From assembly GCA_964017235.1 (NCBI GenBank), contig OZ024928.1:151738881-151802880 (forward strand): a stretch of DNA of 64,000 nucleotides, in the 5' to 3' direction. Position 1 is the first letter of the stretch. Every line of letters begins with the position of its first letter. Of this stretch, positions 19,831-31,926 are shown piece by piece. The notes beneath the pieces are model-generated. The model worked only from the letters and a program-made list of their open reading frames with translations, was not told where the DNA came from and made no database searches. The DNA comes from Sabellastarte sp. h YS-2021 (lineage: Eukaryota; Annelida; Polychaeta; Sabellida; Sabellidae). A program made the position numbers and the translations under genes.

Positions 19831-21760
19831 GATTTCTGTGAGGGATCTGATTGAAGGGCTGTGTTAGCAGACTGGGTAGGTTGGGCAGGCTGAGGGGAAC
19901 TTGACTGGACATGTTCACCAAGTCCCAAAACCAAGGCATGTTGGGCCAACCCGGGGCAATCAGAATGAGTCTCTTGCACGGGGAGTCCAGTAGCTTCTCC
20001 ACCACTTTGCCCAATATGGAGATCAGTGGGAAGGCGTATGCATCCAGATCGTCCCATGGCAGAGTAAGTGCATCCACTGCTACAGCCAGGGAGTCCGGTA
20101 CTGGAGAGACAAACTGAGGTAATTTGTGATTGAACCTCGTGGCAAACAGGTCTATTTGGGGAAGGTGCCATTGGTTGCATATTTGTTGAAAAACTTCTGG
20201 AAGGAGGGACCACTCTGTTTGGATGGTTTGACCCAGCCTGGATAGCTTGTCTGCTATCACATTTAAATGGCCTGGGATGTGTCGGGCTTTTAGAATCACT
20301 TGTCGCTGGGAACACCAGGTCAAGATTCTCCACAGTAGGGCACACAGTGGGCCCGACCTCATGCCCCCTTCCTTGTTTATGTAAGCGACCACTGTAGAAT
20401 TGTCGGTTGCCACTAGAACCATTTTGTTTATACAGGGGTCTTGGAACTCTTTGAGTGCTAGAAATACTGCTTTGAGTTCCAGATAGTTTATGTGCATCTT
20501 GCCTTCCGGCACCGACCAAGACCCTCTTGCAGTGAACTCGTTTAAGTGAGCACCCCACCCTTCTTTTGATGCGTCTGTAAATATTTGCAGAGCATGTCTT
20601 ACTGGGTGTAATGGTTGACCTTGAAGCACATTGTCTTCTTCTAGCCACCATTGTAAGTGAGGGTGCAGGGACCTTGGTAGAGGGATAATCTTCTCTAGAG
20701 ATTCTGGTACCCTCCAATTGTTTTTGAGATGCCACTGTATGGGTCTCATGTGTAGTCGGCCGAGGTGAACCTGTTTTTCTGTGGCTGTTAACAGGCCTAT
20801 CAAGGACATGAACTGTTGGATCGGACAGGTCGGTAGCGACAGGAGCACTTGTATCTTGTCCTGAAGGCTTTGCCACCGGTCCGGGGTCGGTCTGACCCGG
20901 CCGGACCTGAGGTCGAACTGGTAACCTACAAAGTCGAAGACCTGTTTGGGTGCCAGCTCTGATTTCTCTAAATTCACCAGCCCACCTAGGCCCTGGCACA
21001 TTTTGATTAAGGTTTGGGTGTGTTGGAGACCAGTTTCTAGTGATCTGGCTCTCACCAACCAGTCGTCTAGGTACTGGTGGATTCTTATACCCTTGTGTGT
21101 GGCCATCAGTTTCACTTCCTTTGCGACCACAGTAAACTCCAAGGGTGCTGTGGACAGTCCGAAAGGCAGGGCCTTGAACTGGTATGTCTGACCTCGGACA
21201 TGAAATCTCAAATACTTCCGGGACTGTTCCTGTATTGGAATATGGAAATAGGCGTCCTGAAAGTCTATGGATGTGACCCACTCCCCTTGTTGGAGAGATG
21301 ACCTGATGGTTTCCGGTGTCTCCATCTTGAATTTCTCCACCTTGAGGAAGAGATTTAGCTTGCTCAGGTCTAAAATAGGTCTCCACTAGAAAAAGTCGGT
21401 TGAAAAACCCTAGTGATTTTTGATTTTGAACTAGTTCCACTGCATTTTTGTCGATAAGCTGATGTAATGCCTCCATCAGGTATCTGTCCCTGTGAGGATT
21501 GACATAACAACTTACGACTGTGGGGCACCTCGTGAGTCTGGGTCGGATCTGGAAGGGTAGGGGGTAACCCTCTCTCAAAATTTGAACCACTTTCGGACCC
21601 GCCCCCAGCTCCAGCCAAACTTGCCAAAAGTTTTGAAGTCGAGCCCCTACAGGAAGAGTTTTGACAATTTCTACATTTGTTACAGGTTGGGCACAAGACA
21701 ATTGAGTGACACAAGAAGCACCTTTCACATATTTTACTGTATAATATGATTGAAAGGAAT
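19640..21760 (-). pseudogene. DIRS-2 RT/RNase H, broken by a small deletion
   Basis: RT begins in one frame (LPVGARLQNFWQVWLEL near 21640, GFFNRLFLV near 21390) and continues in another (ILDLSKLNLFLKVEKFKMET, from ~21383). At the joint the usual P-K-P-G-x-K segment is missing, so about 17-20 nt have been lost with a frame change. Downstream the sequence is intact: DFQDAYFHIPI, ALPFGLSTAP, QYLDDW, RNase H FTDAS, LELKA, ATDNS, NVIAD, and the C-terminal APGWPNMPWFWDL region, ending at 19640. The downstream part alone is 566 codons. Confidence 0.9.
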
Positions 21761-21927
21761 GACAACCTGCTACCCCGGGACTTACTTCTTTCTTTTGCGA
21801 AGGCCCAGGGGCAGTATGAACATGGTTTACAACATTTAATTTTACAAAAGTGTCTTTGCATTGTCTCTGTACTGTAACTGGGCTCCCGGCCAGCAGTCCT
21901 TCCTGTGAGTTGAAAACACATTGATTG

Positions 21928-24018
21928 TCATTTATAGGACTGCTGGCCCTTGGCTGGTCGCGAGGAATAGTAAGAGGATTTGCCCCTGCCTCTCTTGCTT
22001 TGTCCTCTGTATCCCACATTTTTCCAAGCTGGTCGTTCTGGCTTTTTATTGTCTGGTCGTTTTTCCGGACGCTCATAAGGATGGAAGCGAGCTTTCTTCC
22101 CAGTGTGAATCTGTCCTTTCGATTCAAAGTTGGCTATTTCTTGTTCTGCTTGCTTTAAAGCGTCCTCTGGGAACAGTGTAGCCATGTTAAGTGGACCTGT
22201 CCGGAGAGCAGCCAAGGTGTCCGGTTTTATGCCAGCCTTGAGATGTGACAGGTATGCATCCCTCCTGGTTAGTGTAGAGTTGGCCACTGTCACGAAAACA
22301 AAATCGGTCAGATGTTTAAAGGTCTTGGCCATAGCTTGGGTGATACCCGAGTTAAAATCCAGCAGGAACTGTAATTCCTCTGCAGCACCAGAGACCTTGG
22401 TTGAAGATTTTCCCTTGCTAAGTTCCAGCTTAATGGCTTTTAACTGCGATCTCATATTGTCTTGCACTTTGTTCAGACACCTATTGAATGCTGCTGCCTG
22501 GTTGCACATAGTTGATGCTTCACGAGCTGCCTTTTCCCAGCGTCGTAGATTGTCCTGAGAAATCTGACGCGAAGGGGGAGGGGTGGAGGCAATACCGGCT
22601 GCTCTGGCAATCCTACTATAGGTGCTGTTTACTTTGGAGGAGTCGGTATTCCATGACGACACTGACTTGCCGGAAGAAGACTTTTGTGGATCAGATACCA
22701 ACCCATACCATTTCTGTTGTGATCTGGCTGGTCGTACAAATTGGTCTTTAAGTAAACCACCCGCCTCTGAGCTGCGAGACGGGTAGCCTTCCACCAAAGT
22801 CAGGTTAAGTTTTCCCATTTTCTTGCATAACCACTCATCCGTGGGCATTTTAACCGACACCTTCCCTGTAGGTTGTGTCCTTGGACCAGCAAAAGGGTTG
22901 TCGTCCGAGGTAGATGTTGTGGTATCAATATCCGGGAAGTCTGTCCACCCCATGTAGGACCTAATCCCCCTCATCGTCTCCCTGTAATTCTGATCCTCTG
23001 AGAGGGTCTGGTCGGGGTCAGTCACATTGGCATCCGGATCTTGGTCGGACAATTCCCCCTCTTCTACAAATATATCCACTGGGGGTCGGTCTGAAAACTC
23101 AGAGTCGGAATCAGTGTCCATGGAAGCTGAGTCATGTTTGCCGGTCGGTACTGAAGACGATTTACTGGAGACCTGAAGAATAGGTGAGCTGGTTCCAGGT
23201 AAATCTGAGTGTTGGTCGGTGTTGGATTTGTCTTTAGTCAATTTGCTGGTCGATTGCCCCTTGGGACCAATCGGAGTATCACCATGCAAATCTGAAGACT
23301 TTTTCAAAGTGGCTGAATGCGAGTTGTCCACTGCCTGTCTCTGAGGAGAGTGGTCGGTGCTGGACAAATCTGAGGATGGGAGTTTATCAGCCGGTCGGAT
23401 GAAGGGGTCCGATGACCTAACTACACCAACTGGTGGGGTGTGCGTCGGTGTGACTTTAACCGGAGCAAAGGTCGGTTCTTGTCTATCCGGAGTTTTTGCA
23501 ATCAGAAGAGCCTCTAATCTATTAAACCTCTCCGACCATTTAAGGTCTAACTCGTCAAACCTGGAATCTACTGAGGATTTGTGAGCTTGAGGTGGCGATT
23601 TAGAAGACTTTCCTTCACTGGTTTTGTGGTGTTTAACGGAAGTTTTCTTTTCCTGAGAATCGGGTTTCTTCTTTTTCTTGTCAGAACTCAAACCCGGGGA
23701 TTTAACTACCCCCTGGGTGTCCACTGCTCCCACTACCGTCACAGAGGACGGGTCGATGTGAGAGGAACTGGCTGAGTCTTTGCTAGGTGTATCAGAAGAT
23801 TTCTTAAGCTCTCGCTTTTCCTTCTTGAGCCTATAGCTAGGCGTGGACAACTGTAAGCGTTGTTCTTCCGTGAGGGAGTTACAAGCAGGACAGTCATTAT
23901 GTGAAATACAGGGGTCTGAACCTTTATTCTTTTCTCTGCATCGAGCACAGAAACTATGGCTGTCGAAACTGGCCATGATATGTCCACAGCTCCCGTGTTT
24001 CTGGCTAGGAGAAGACAT
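21928..24018 (-). CDS. DIRS-2 gag-like protein (~696 aa)
   Basis: First frame of DIRS-2. I prefer the Met at 24018 (MSSPSQKHGSCGH) over the upstream Met at 24075 because it then parallels the DIRS-1 protein. The N-terminal module is the same: CGH, D-S-H-S, FCARCREKNKG, C, DCPAC and LTEEQ. A very long Ser/Thr/Asp/Lys-rich disordered linker follows, longer than in DIRS-1, then a helical region (LFPEDALKQAEQEIANF) and a basic, Tyr/Gly-rich tail (GYRGQSKRGRGKSSYYSS). The frame is fully open although the downstream genes are broken. Confidence 0.72.
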   Translation of the reverse strand: MSSPSQKHGSCGHIMASFDSHSFCARCREKNKGSDPCISHNDCPACNSLTEEQRLQLSTPSYRLKKEKRELKKSSDTPSKDSASSSHIDPSSVTVVGAVDTQGVVKSPGLSSDKKKKKPDSQEKKTSVKHHKTSEGKSSKSPPQAHKSSVDSRFDELDLKWSERFNRLEALLIAKTPDRQEPTFAPVKVTPTHTPPVGVVRSSDPFIRPADKLPSSDLSSTDHSPQRQAVDNSHSATLKKSSDLHGDTPIGPKGQSTSKLTKDKSNTDQHSDLPGTSSPILQVSSKSSSVPTGKHDSASMDTDSDSEFSDRPPVDIFVEEGELSDQDPDANVTDPDQTLSEDQNYRETMRGIRSYMGWTDFPDIDTTTSTSDDNPFAGPRTQPTGKVSVKMPTDEWLCKKMGKLNLTLVEGYPSRSSEAGGLLKDQFVRPARSQQKWYGLVSDPQKSSSGKSVSSWNTDSSKVNSTYSRIARAAGIASTPPPSRQISQDNLRRWEKAAREASTMCNQAAAFNRCLNKVQDNMRSQLKAIKLELSKGKSSTKVSGAAEELQFLLDFNSGITQAMAKTFKHLTDFVFVTVANSTLTRRDAYLSHLKAGIKPDTLAALRTGPLNMATLFPEDALKQAEQEIANFESKGQIHTGKKARFHPYERPEKRPDNKKPERPAWKNVGYRGQSKRGRGKSSYYSSRPAKGQQSYK

Positions 24019-24172
24019 AATGAACTGATAGGAATGCGAAATTAGATACAAACGTTCTATGAACTCCCACAACAATGTTTATAAAACTTCCGAAAAACTT
24101 CTTGAAGATGAAGTGACAATATTCCAAAAAACAATTCACTCTAAGAAATTTGTGTACACAATGCATGCGCCA

Positions 24173-24354
24173 AACGAAAAAGATGCTATGACGTCACGCT
24201 GTCTAGACAGGAAGGAAGTACGACACGCCATCTGTTGAGTACACAGTACTGGACCGGCCTAGCCGGTGGAGACACAGGACGTCTTTTTCTGACGTTTGGC
24301 GGGCCGGTCTGCGCCGACCGGATAAGCTATTGTCCATTGGATAGGATGTATTAA
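24173..24354 (-). repeat. DIRS-2 right inverted terminal repeat
   Basis: Inverted partner of 18031-18210 with a few substitutions, followed by the short tip ending in GCAATAAAA. Confidence 0.85.
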
Positions 24355-24364
24355 CGCAATAAAA

Positions 24365-24756
24365 TAATAGTAAATATCAAAACAGAGAGCAAAATAATTT
24401 TTTAGTCCTTTCTTGTTGCTCTCAAATTCAAAACTGAAGATCCCTAACACTTCAAGGGTTATGCCCTTAGGGTCAGCCAATAAGATGAGAGGTTACAAAA
24501 ATCTCCTAGGGATGAAAATGCCACCCCAACTAGAAAAATGTTTTTGCTGACAAAAACGAAGCGGCCCTGATGAAAAAGTGCGAAGTAAGCCGTAAAAGAT
24601 GTCAAGATATGCATCACAAGGAATAGAAAATGTAAAGTTTATTGCATTGTGTATGTTACCATATTTAACAAATGAAAGAACGACCACAGCTTGGCAGAAG
24701 AGAAATTGTAGGTGTGAAATTTACTTCTCAAAAGAATGTATGTCCGATGCGCGTAA
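24365..24756. repeat. Flank of DIRS-2 with a D-family 5' end
   Basis: Contains CTAGAAAAATGTTTTTGCTG and GAAGCGGCCC at ~24529-24566, a copy of the 5' end of the D/D2 family also seen at 45231 and 47741, without a matching 3' hairpin nearby. Confidence 0.5.
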
Positions 24757-25561
24757 AAAATGCCTCCTGGAAAAAATGCCTCCTAGAAAATATGCCTCCT
24801 AGGAAATATACCTCCTAGAATGAATGCCTCCTGAATATTTTGTGACCAGGAAAAATACCTCCTAAGAAAAAAAAGTTCTTTCAAGTATTATAACACTACA
24901 GGTTCACATTACAACTTCAGAGGCATCTTCATTTTTTCCACTTGAGTCTTATAGTCGCCAATGCCTGTCAAAAATTCACAGTCTTTTACCCATTTTGCTT
25001 AGCTGTACAAAGGTATGTAAGTTTCTCTTGTAAGGTTTTGCTGGTGCTTCTCACTCTTTTGGCTGGCTGCTCATCCCTGGTTTCCATTATGACAGGTGTC
25101 GTGTTTTTCTTGTAATTACATTTCTGCCCCTCCTAGTGCATCTAACTGCGATCAACTCCTTACAGAGGGGATAACCTATGTTGTAATTTGATTAGAATGC
25201 ATATTGTAAGCCATAAAGGCCACAACTATTTCATCAAGAAACCTCACAGCCATAAATCCTGCTTTTAAACTGGTCCAGAGTACAGCTGAAGGGATACCCT
25301 TTCAAGAGAATTTTGTAATTTGTACTTCATGATATTGTACATTCTGGTTTTGACTGTACATATCTGAAATTAACATGTTTTTGATATTATATGTTATAGG
25401 TTTCATATGTAACATGTTTACAAGTTGAAATAACTTTTTTTTCTCAGGAGGCATTTTTCCCTAGTCACAAAATATCCAGGAGGCATTCTTTCTAGGAGGC
25501 ATTCTTTCCAGGAGGTATTTTTTTCTGTGAGGCATTTTGTCCAGGAGGCATTTTTTTCCCC
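24757..25561. mobile_element. Foldback structure with arrays of a GCCTCCT motif
   Basis: The left arm (24757-24868) holds six copies of RCCTCCTRG spaced ~16 bp; the right arm (25437-25561) holds six inverted copies (AGGAGGCATT). Each arm also has the same non-repeat insert in mirrored order (ATTTTGTGACCAGG / CCTAGTCACAAAAT). The spacer is ~570 bp. No coding frame. This resembles foldback elements whose long arms are built from short tandem repeats; the boundaries are approximate. Confidence 0.7.
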
Positions 25562-25841
25562 GGATTCTGTATGTCCTACATTCTTTGGTAATGTTCTCGG
25601 AGAAGAGGTCTCAAGTGAAAGGGTACACTGACCACAGACATTTCTCTTCAAAATGTCATTAGTATCAGACTTAAGTATAAAACACTAATTGAATGCAGTG
25701 GACTAAGATGCTTAAGAACTATTGTTTAAAATTACTGATTGTGCTTCAACTAAAAACTTAACAAAACCACTAATAAAATCCAGTGAACTAAAGTGCGTTA
25801 GGCTTTTTGTTCAAAAGTTACTGATTTTACTTCAGTGTTAT

Positions 25842-28480
25842 TGCTTACAAGAACAAGGCCTGCTGCTTACTGGCGACCCGCATGTTGTTGTGTTTTTCCA
25901 TTTTTTGTGAAAATTCGAAAATTCAAAATGGCCGCCATTTTTGGGGAGGGGAAAATTTTTTGAAAATTGCCAATAGTACACTCCTCTTATACCCTCTGGG
26001 TCAAAAATTTCGACGAAATGGCTCTATCTCGCACGGTTAAGGAGATACAAGCAATTTTGTGTTTTTCCATTTTTGGCGAAAATTCAAAATGGCCACCATT
26101 TTTGGGGAGGGGAAAATTTTTGAAAATTAACAATACTACATTCCTCTTATACCCTGTGGGTCGAAAATTTCGACGAAATCGCTCTATCTCGCACGGTTAA
26201 GGAGATAGAAGCAATTTTGTGTTTTTCCATTTTTGGCGAAAATTCAAAATGGCCACCATTTTTGGGGAGGGGAAAATTTTTGAAAATTAACAATACTACA
26301 TTCCTCTTATACCCTGTGGGTCGAAAATTTCGACGAAATTGCTCTATCTCGCACGGTTAAGGAGATAGAAGCAATTTTGTGTTTTTCCATTTTTGGCAAA
26401 AATTCGAAAATTCAAAATGGCCGCCATTTTTGGGGAGGGGAAAATTTTTTGAAAATTGCCAATAGTACACCCCTCTTATACCCTGTGGGTCGAAAATTTC
26501 GACGAAATTGCTCTATCTCGCACGGTTAAGGAGATAGAAGCAATTTTGTGTTTTTCCATTTTTGGCGAAAATTCAAAAATTCAAAATGGCCGCCATTTTG
26601 GGGGAGGGGAAAATTTTTTGAAAATTGCCAAAATAGTACATTCCTCTTATACCCCGTGGGTCGAAAATTTCGACGAAATCGCTCTATCTCGCACGGTTAA
26701 GAAGATAGAAGCAATTTTGTGTTTTTCCATTTTTGGCGAAAATTCGAAAATTCAAAATGGCCGCCATTTTTGGGGAGGGGAAAATTTTTTGAAACTTGCC
26801 AATAGTACACTCCTCTTATACCCTGTGGGTCGAAAATTTCGACGAAATCGCTCTATCTCGCACGGTTAAGGAGATACAAGCAATTTTGTGTTTTTCCATC
26901 TTTGGCGAAAATTCGAAAATTCAAAATGACCGCCATTTTTGGGGAGGGGAAAATTTTTTGAAAATTAACAATACTACAGTCCTCTTATACCCTGCGGATC
27001 GAAAATTTCGACGAAATCGCTCTATCTCGCACAGTTAAGGAGATAGAAGCAATTTTGTGTTTTTCCATTTTTGGCGAAAATTCAAAATGGCCGCCATTTT
27101 TGGGGAGGGGAAAATTTTTTGAAAATTAACAATACTACATTCCTTTTATACCCTGCAGGTCGAAAATTTCGACGAAATCGCTTTATCTCGCACGGTTAAG
27201 GAGATAGAAGCAATTTTGTGTTTTTCCATTTTTGGCGAAAATTCGAAAATTCAAAATGGCCGCCATTTTTGCGGAGGGGAAAATTTTTTGAAAATTGCCA
27301 ATAGTACATTCCTCTTATACCCTGTGGGTCGAAAATTTCGACGAAATTGCTCTATCTCGCACGGTTAAGGAGATAGAAGCAATTTTGTCTTTTTCCATTT
27401 TTGGCGAAAATTCAAAATGGCCACCATTTTTGGGGAGGGGAAAATTTTTGGAAAATTGCCAATAGTACACTTCTCTTATACCCTCAGGGTCGAAAATTTC
27501 GACGAAATGGCTGTATCTCGCACGGTTAAGGAGATACAAGCAATTTTGTGTTTTTCCATTTTTGGCAAAAATTCGAAAATTCAAAATGGCCGCCATTTTT
27601 GGGGAGGGGAAAATTTTTTGAAAATTAACAATACTACATTCCTGTTATACCCTGTGGGTCGAAAATTTCGACGAAATCGCTCTATCTCGCACGGTTAAGG
27701 AGATAGAAGCAATTTTGTGTTTTTCCATTTTTGGCGAAAATTCGAAAATTCAAAATGGCCGCCATTTTTGCGGAGGGGAAAATTTTTTGAAAATTGCCAA
27801 TAGTACATTCCTCTTATACCCTGTGGGTCGAAAATTTCGACGAAATTGCTCTATCTCGCACGGTTAAGGAGATACAAGCAATTTTGTGTTTTTCCATTTT
27901 TGGCGAAAATTCGAAAATTCAAAATGGCCGCCATTTTTGGGGAGGGGAAAATTTTTTGAAAATTGCCAATAGTACATTCCTTTTATACCCTGCGGGTCGA
28001 AAATTTCGACGAAATCGCTCTGTCTAGCACCGTTTCTGAGATAAACGCGTTTTTGTTTTTTCAACGTTAAGAAAAATCGTGACATTTAGTAAATCATTAA
28101 TAAGTCGGTCATTTTGTATTGGATCGTTTCGAAAAGTTATTGATTTCCAGACATGTATATAACGAACCTACTTGCAAAATTTCATGTGAATAGGTGAAGC
28201 GCTTTTTAAGTTATCATCCAGACAAGCACACCCTTTTGAAAAACATGTTTTTGGTCATGTGACTTTTCTGATTGGTGGAAAAACATGCAATGAGGAAAAA
28301 TGATAGTCCTCCACCCAAGGAAGCTCCATACCAAATTTCAAAGAAATCGGTGCAGTAGTCTCTGAGGAGAAGAGGCTGGAAAAAAATTGTTGACAACGCC
28401 GACAACAACCACAACAACAACAACGAAGACGACGCCAGGCCATGCCATTAGCTTACGGCCGTTGGCCAGTAAGCTAAAAA
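25842..28480. mobile_element. Composite satellite-bearing element C (Helentron-like)
   Basis: The 5' part carries GCTTACTGGC (25865-25874) and the 3' end a hairpin TTAGCTTACGGCC / GGCCAGTAAGCTAA (28448-28477), so the 5' motif is complementary to the hairpin's 3' strand. The centre is a 13-unit array (25925-28080). Between array and hairpin lie a unique tail (28080-28380) and a (CAA)-rich stretch. The plan (5' subterminal motif, array, 3' hairpin) is that of Helentron-associated non-autonomous elements; no protein is encoded. Confidence 0.6.
25925..28080. repeat. Tandem ~159-170-bp array, 13 units
   Basis: Highly similar head-to-tail units with GAAAATTTCGACGAAAT, CGCACGGTTAAGGAGATA, AATTTTGTGTTTTTCCAT and AATGGCCGCCATTTTTGG. 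Length varies by about 10 bp through the presence or absence of a second AATTC block. The open frames seen across it in both strands are periodic by-products. Confidence 0.95.
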
Positions 28481-29439
28481 TCAAGTTACAAACAAGTCAA
28501 GCTATAGCGCTAGAAAATGTTACTGGATTTATTGGGAAGGAAAAGTATGAGTTTATATACTGCAATATTTATGAATGATTTAGCAATTGAAATTAAAAAT
28601 CTAGCTTAGGAATAATAGTAGGAGATCATGATCCATTCCACACTTCAATAATGCACAAAATTAAGACCAAACAAGTTACTGGACTTGTTGTAGCTGTGGA
28701 AAAAAGTAGCCTAATAACATATTTTAACAAAATGCTGTGAACGCAATACTTTTCAAGTTATAAGTGATTTAGTGCATCACTTCAGGAATTTGAATGCATT
28801 AAAGTTTCAAAAATTCATTTCCCACTTGAGCTAAAATTAATTAAATGTAGAAGTCTAAGTGAAATGGAAGAAGTAGTAAAAGAAAACAATATACATTCGA
28901 AAGAATAGCACAAATATTCCACTTTTTTTTGCTCCACTTTTGCTTCATGCACACACATATATATATCTCTATCTATCATCTCCCTCCATCAAGCCCCCCC
29001 TCCCACTTCCCCCACTGAGGCCATTCTTTTTTCCACTTGCTTTTTATGTGCACTAAAGCGGAGTTGGGGGTGGGGGTGGGGGGTTCTTTCTGCATAGAAA
29101 GACTTTCCATAAATGTGCCTTTTGATAGATATGACACAAAAGCAAATAAATACAGAGTTGGGGAGAAAGAAGAAAAGGACAAGTCATTCATTTCCACTCA
29201 GCAGGAGATACATAAAATGCTGTACAAGAAAAACTGTTTATGAGAAAGTGGTTTTTTTTTCCAAGCATCTTATATTGTGAAAGAAGTCAGCTGTATACAT
29301 TTGACAAATTTATCTAGTCTATGTGAACAAGTAGCTAGATCATCAACTCCTTCTACAAAACAATAGTTGAATCAATTGAAGCTTTTTTTCCAAAAAGGAA
29401 AAGTTATATCCCCACAATTCCAAAAGAATGGAATCAGAA
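28481..29439. other. CEBPZ intron 5, low-complexity patches
   Basis: A stray element A monomer (28690-28810), a (TA)n/CTAT patch near 28950 and facing polypyrimidine and polypurine tracts (28975-29090, CCCCCCCTCCC and GGGGGTGGGGGTGGGG). No gene. Confidence 0.5.
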
Positions 29440-31090
29440 GAATGTGGTTTTTTTAATGCCTAAAATTGGGAATTTATATTATGTGAACACTGATCAGTTG
29501 CAATATGTTAATAACCACATCAGTGCATCATAAATAGCTCATTTTTTTCTTTCAAGATGTCATAACTTCATAAACACTAAGAGATTAGGTTTGCCAGACA
29601 GCATAAATATTTTTAAGTATACATATGCCAGGTGTGGTTTTAAAAAGTGTTAAAATAAATAAGGAGGGAGCAAGAAGTATATATTTATCATGTTAAGATG
29701 GCCAAAGCCTCTTAAGTACAGGAATTTTAAGTGAAATGTTATACAAAATCTTACTTTAGTATAATCAATGTCAAGTTAAACTGATGTTACTGAACAGTAA
29801 ATCAGTTAGGGGGCTGAAAATCCTCATTTTCATGTCAAGATGGCCATGACTGTACTTGTATTGGAACTCCAAGGTGGAAAGAAAACAAGAATGTCCCTAA
29901 TGTCATCTTCAAAAGTGTACAAAATTTAACTGAGCTCTGCTGAACAATACGATAGCTGGAGATTAAAAACTCCATAATTTCACTGCAAGGTGACCATAAC
30001 TTCATCCATATTGCGACTTTAAGGTGACCATAAAATGAGAATGTCCCTTTTGTCATCCTTTATAAGTGTACAAAGTTTAGGTGAGGTCGGTTGAACAATA
30101 AGATAGATGGAGGCCGAAAACTTCCTTTTTTCACTGAAAAGTGACCATAACTTCATTCATATTGGGACTTTAAGGTGACCATAAAAGCAGAATGTCCTTT
30201 CTGCCAACCTTTATAAATGACGCAAGTTTTATTTGAAAAATGTACACATTAACTAAGCTTAGGGCTGAAAAACTCTACATTTTAAGTTTAAGATGGCCCT
30301 AACATTATTAATATTTGAATCATAAGGTAGTAAGAGTGTTCTTTTGATGTACCTCAATATCAATATATGTTAGATTTTTAAAAAGATGGAAAAATAACAG
30401 GCCAGACAATTTTATCCCAATTTGATGACTTTAGGGGGGGGCCATAGCCCTAATAATATTAACAGTTTAAGGTCACCATAAAGTGGTGAATCTTAATATA
30501 TATGCCAAGTTTGGTTGAAAAATGTGGAAAACTAAGTGAACTGGAGGGTTAAAACCCACGTTTTGGTCATTAAGGTGACCTTAAGTTTGCAGATACAGAG
30601 CTAAAACTTCGGCATGTGAAAGATTATCAAAAAGTAGCTGAATAAGTTATTCCAACAAAACGCCGAAATCCTAACCGTTTTTGAGATACAGACCAAGTTC
30701 CCATTTTTAAAAAATGTACAAAAATAAAACGCCTCCCATTCAGGTATCTATGGTGCGATTGATGAGAAAATCCTTTCCGACCTTGGAAATTTGGCCTACA
30801 ATGTACCAGATAAATTTTATAGCACAGGTGTGTGTGTTTTTTTCTGAAACGCGATGACGGGGTGTTTTGGAGTTATGCTTAAGGTTACCTTAAGTAAAGC
30901 TTAAGGTCTGCGCAAAGTATCCCAAAAATTTTTCCCGCCCCTATAGTTTTAAAGAAAGATAAGAAGGAAAGAAAAATTTGAAAGGCTAAGAAGTTATTCA
31001 AGGGAGACCATAATCCGGCGGCGGCGCCGGCAGTGATCAGTCAAACTTCGGTGAAAACAAATAAGCGTCCCTGACGGGCCGCTTAATTAC
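29440..31090. repeat. Dispersed repeat D2 with ~153-bp units and 3' hairpin
   Basis: Units with AGGTGACCATAAAA, CATAACTTCATTCATATTGG and AGTTTAGGTGAGGTC, then a GGAGACCATAATCCGGCGGC tail and a terminal hairpin AAGCGTCCCTGACGGGCCGC-TT (from ~31067). Its 5' end is not clear. The same tail recurs at 46741-46845, 48981-49087 and 50150-50247. Confidence 0.65.
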
Positions 31091-31926
31091 TTATAATTGT
31101 CTGCCATTTTGTGAGACAGCAAATGAGTGACATTATTGTCTAATCTTGACGGGCCGCTTAATTACTTAAGGCCAAATAGCAGCTGAATTATTTAAGGCAC
31201 CCCCAAAATATCTTGGGGTGGGGAGGACTGACAGGCATGATGTCTGGACACCACTAATGAGATAATATCAATAAACAAGCAATCAGTGCCCGTGAACAGG
31301 CTCTGTGTCAACTGACTGTGTGTTTTGAGTTTCAGAGTAGAAGCGACAGAAGAAAAGGACACAAAGTGTCCTGCAAACGGTATTCAGAAGGAAAGTAACA
31401 AGGTAACTGTTTAGATGTAAAAAGTAGGTTAAAAACATATTTAAAGAAAAATACTGCAAATGCAATAGTTTTTGAGTTACAACTGATTTACTCAACAGTG
31501 AGAATCTCAAAGTAGCTTTTGCTCAGCTATGCAATCAGTTAAAGGGCTGCAATTTCAATTTGGTATGGCTCATGCAAAAGTAAGTAAATAACATATTTAA
31601 AGAAATTCTGTAAATGAAAAAGTGATCAAGTTACAATTGATTTACTCAACAGTGAGAACCTGAGAGTAGCTATTACTCAGTTATGCAAGGAGCTACAGGT
31701 CTGTGGTTTTACTATTTTATAGCTGGCCCAAAAGTAGGTTAATAGCTTATTTAAACAAAATACAATACAAAAACAAAATGTAAATGCAATAGTTTTCAAG
31801 TTACAACCGATTAACTAAACAGTGAAAATCTAAAAGTAGCAATTGCTCAGCTATGCCATGAGCTACAGGTCTACAATTTCACTATGTTATAGCTGACCCA
31901 TAAGTATGTGAACAACATATTTAAAC

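Larger units (their letters stand above)
17995..24364 (-). mobile_element. DIRS-2: degraded DIRS-type retrotransposon
   Basis: A second, clearly different DIRS element (6.4 kb) in CEBPZ intron 5, on the minus strand. Terminal repeats (~18031-18210 and ~24173-24354) are inverted copies rich in CCGG palindromes, and an internal complementary region (18269-18364) joins the two tips. From that junction the ends are TTGCAAATTT at 17995 and GCAATAAAA at 24364. The right tip GCAATAAAA is identical to that of DIRS-1. The flanks show no obvious duplication. The gag frame is open, but RT and recombinase carry frame breaks, so the copy is not autonomous. Confidence 0.9.

Noticed and set aside
25967..28027. 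Many short open frames on both strands with a repeated peptide (SRTVKEI-AILCFSIFGENSK)
   Set aside because: They are periodic translations of the ~160-170-bp satellite; frames exist because the unit lacks stops in some phases, not because of coding selection.
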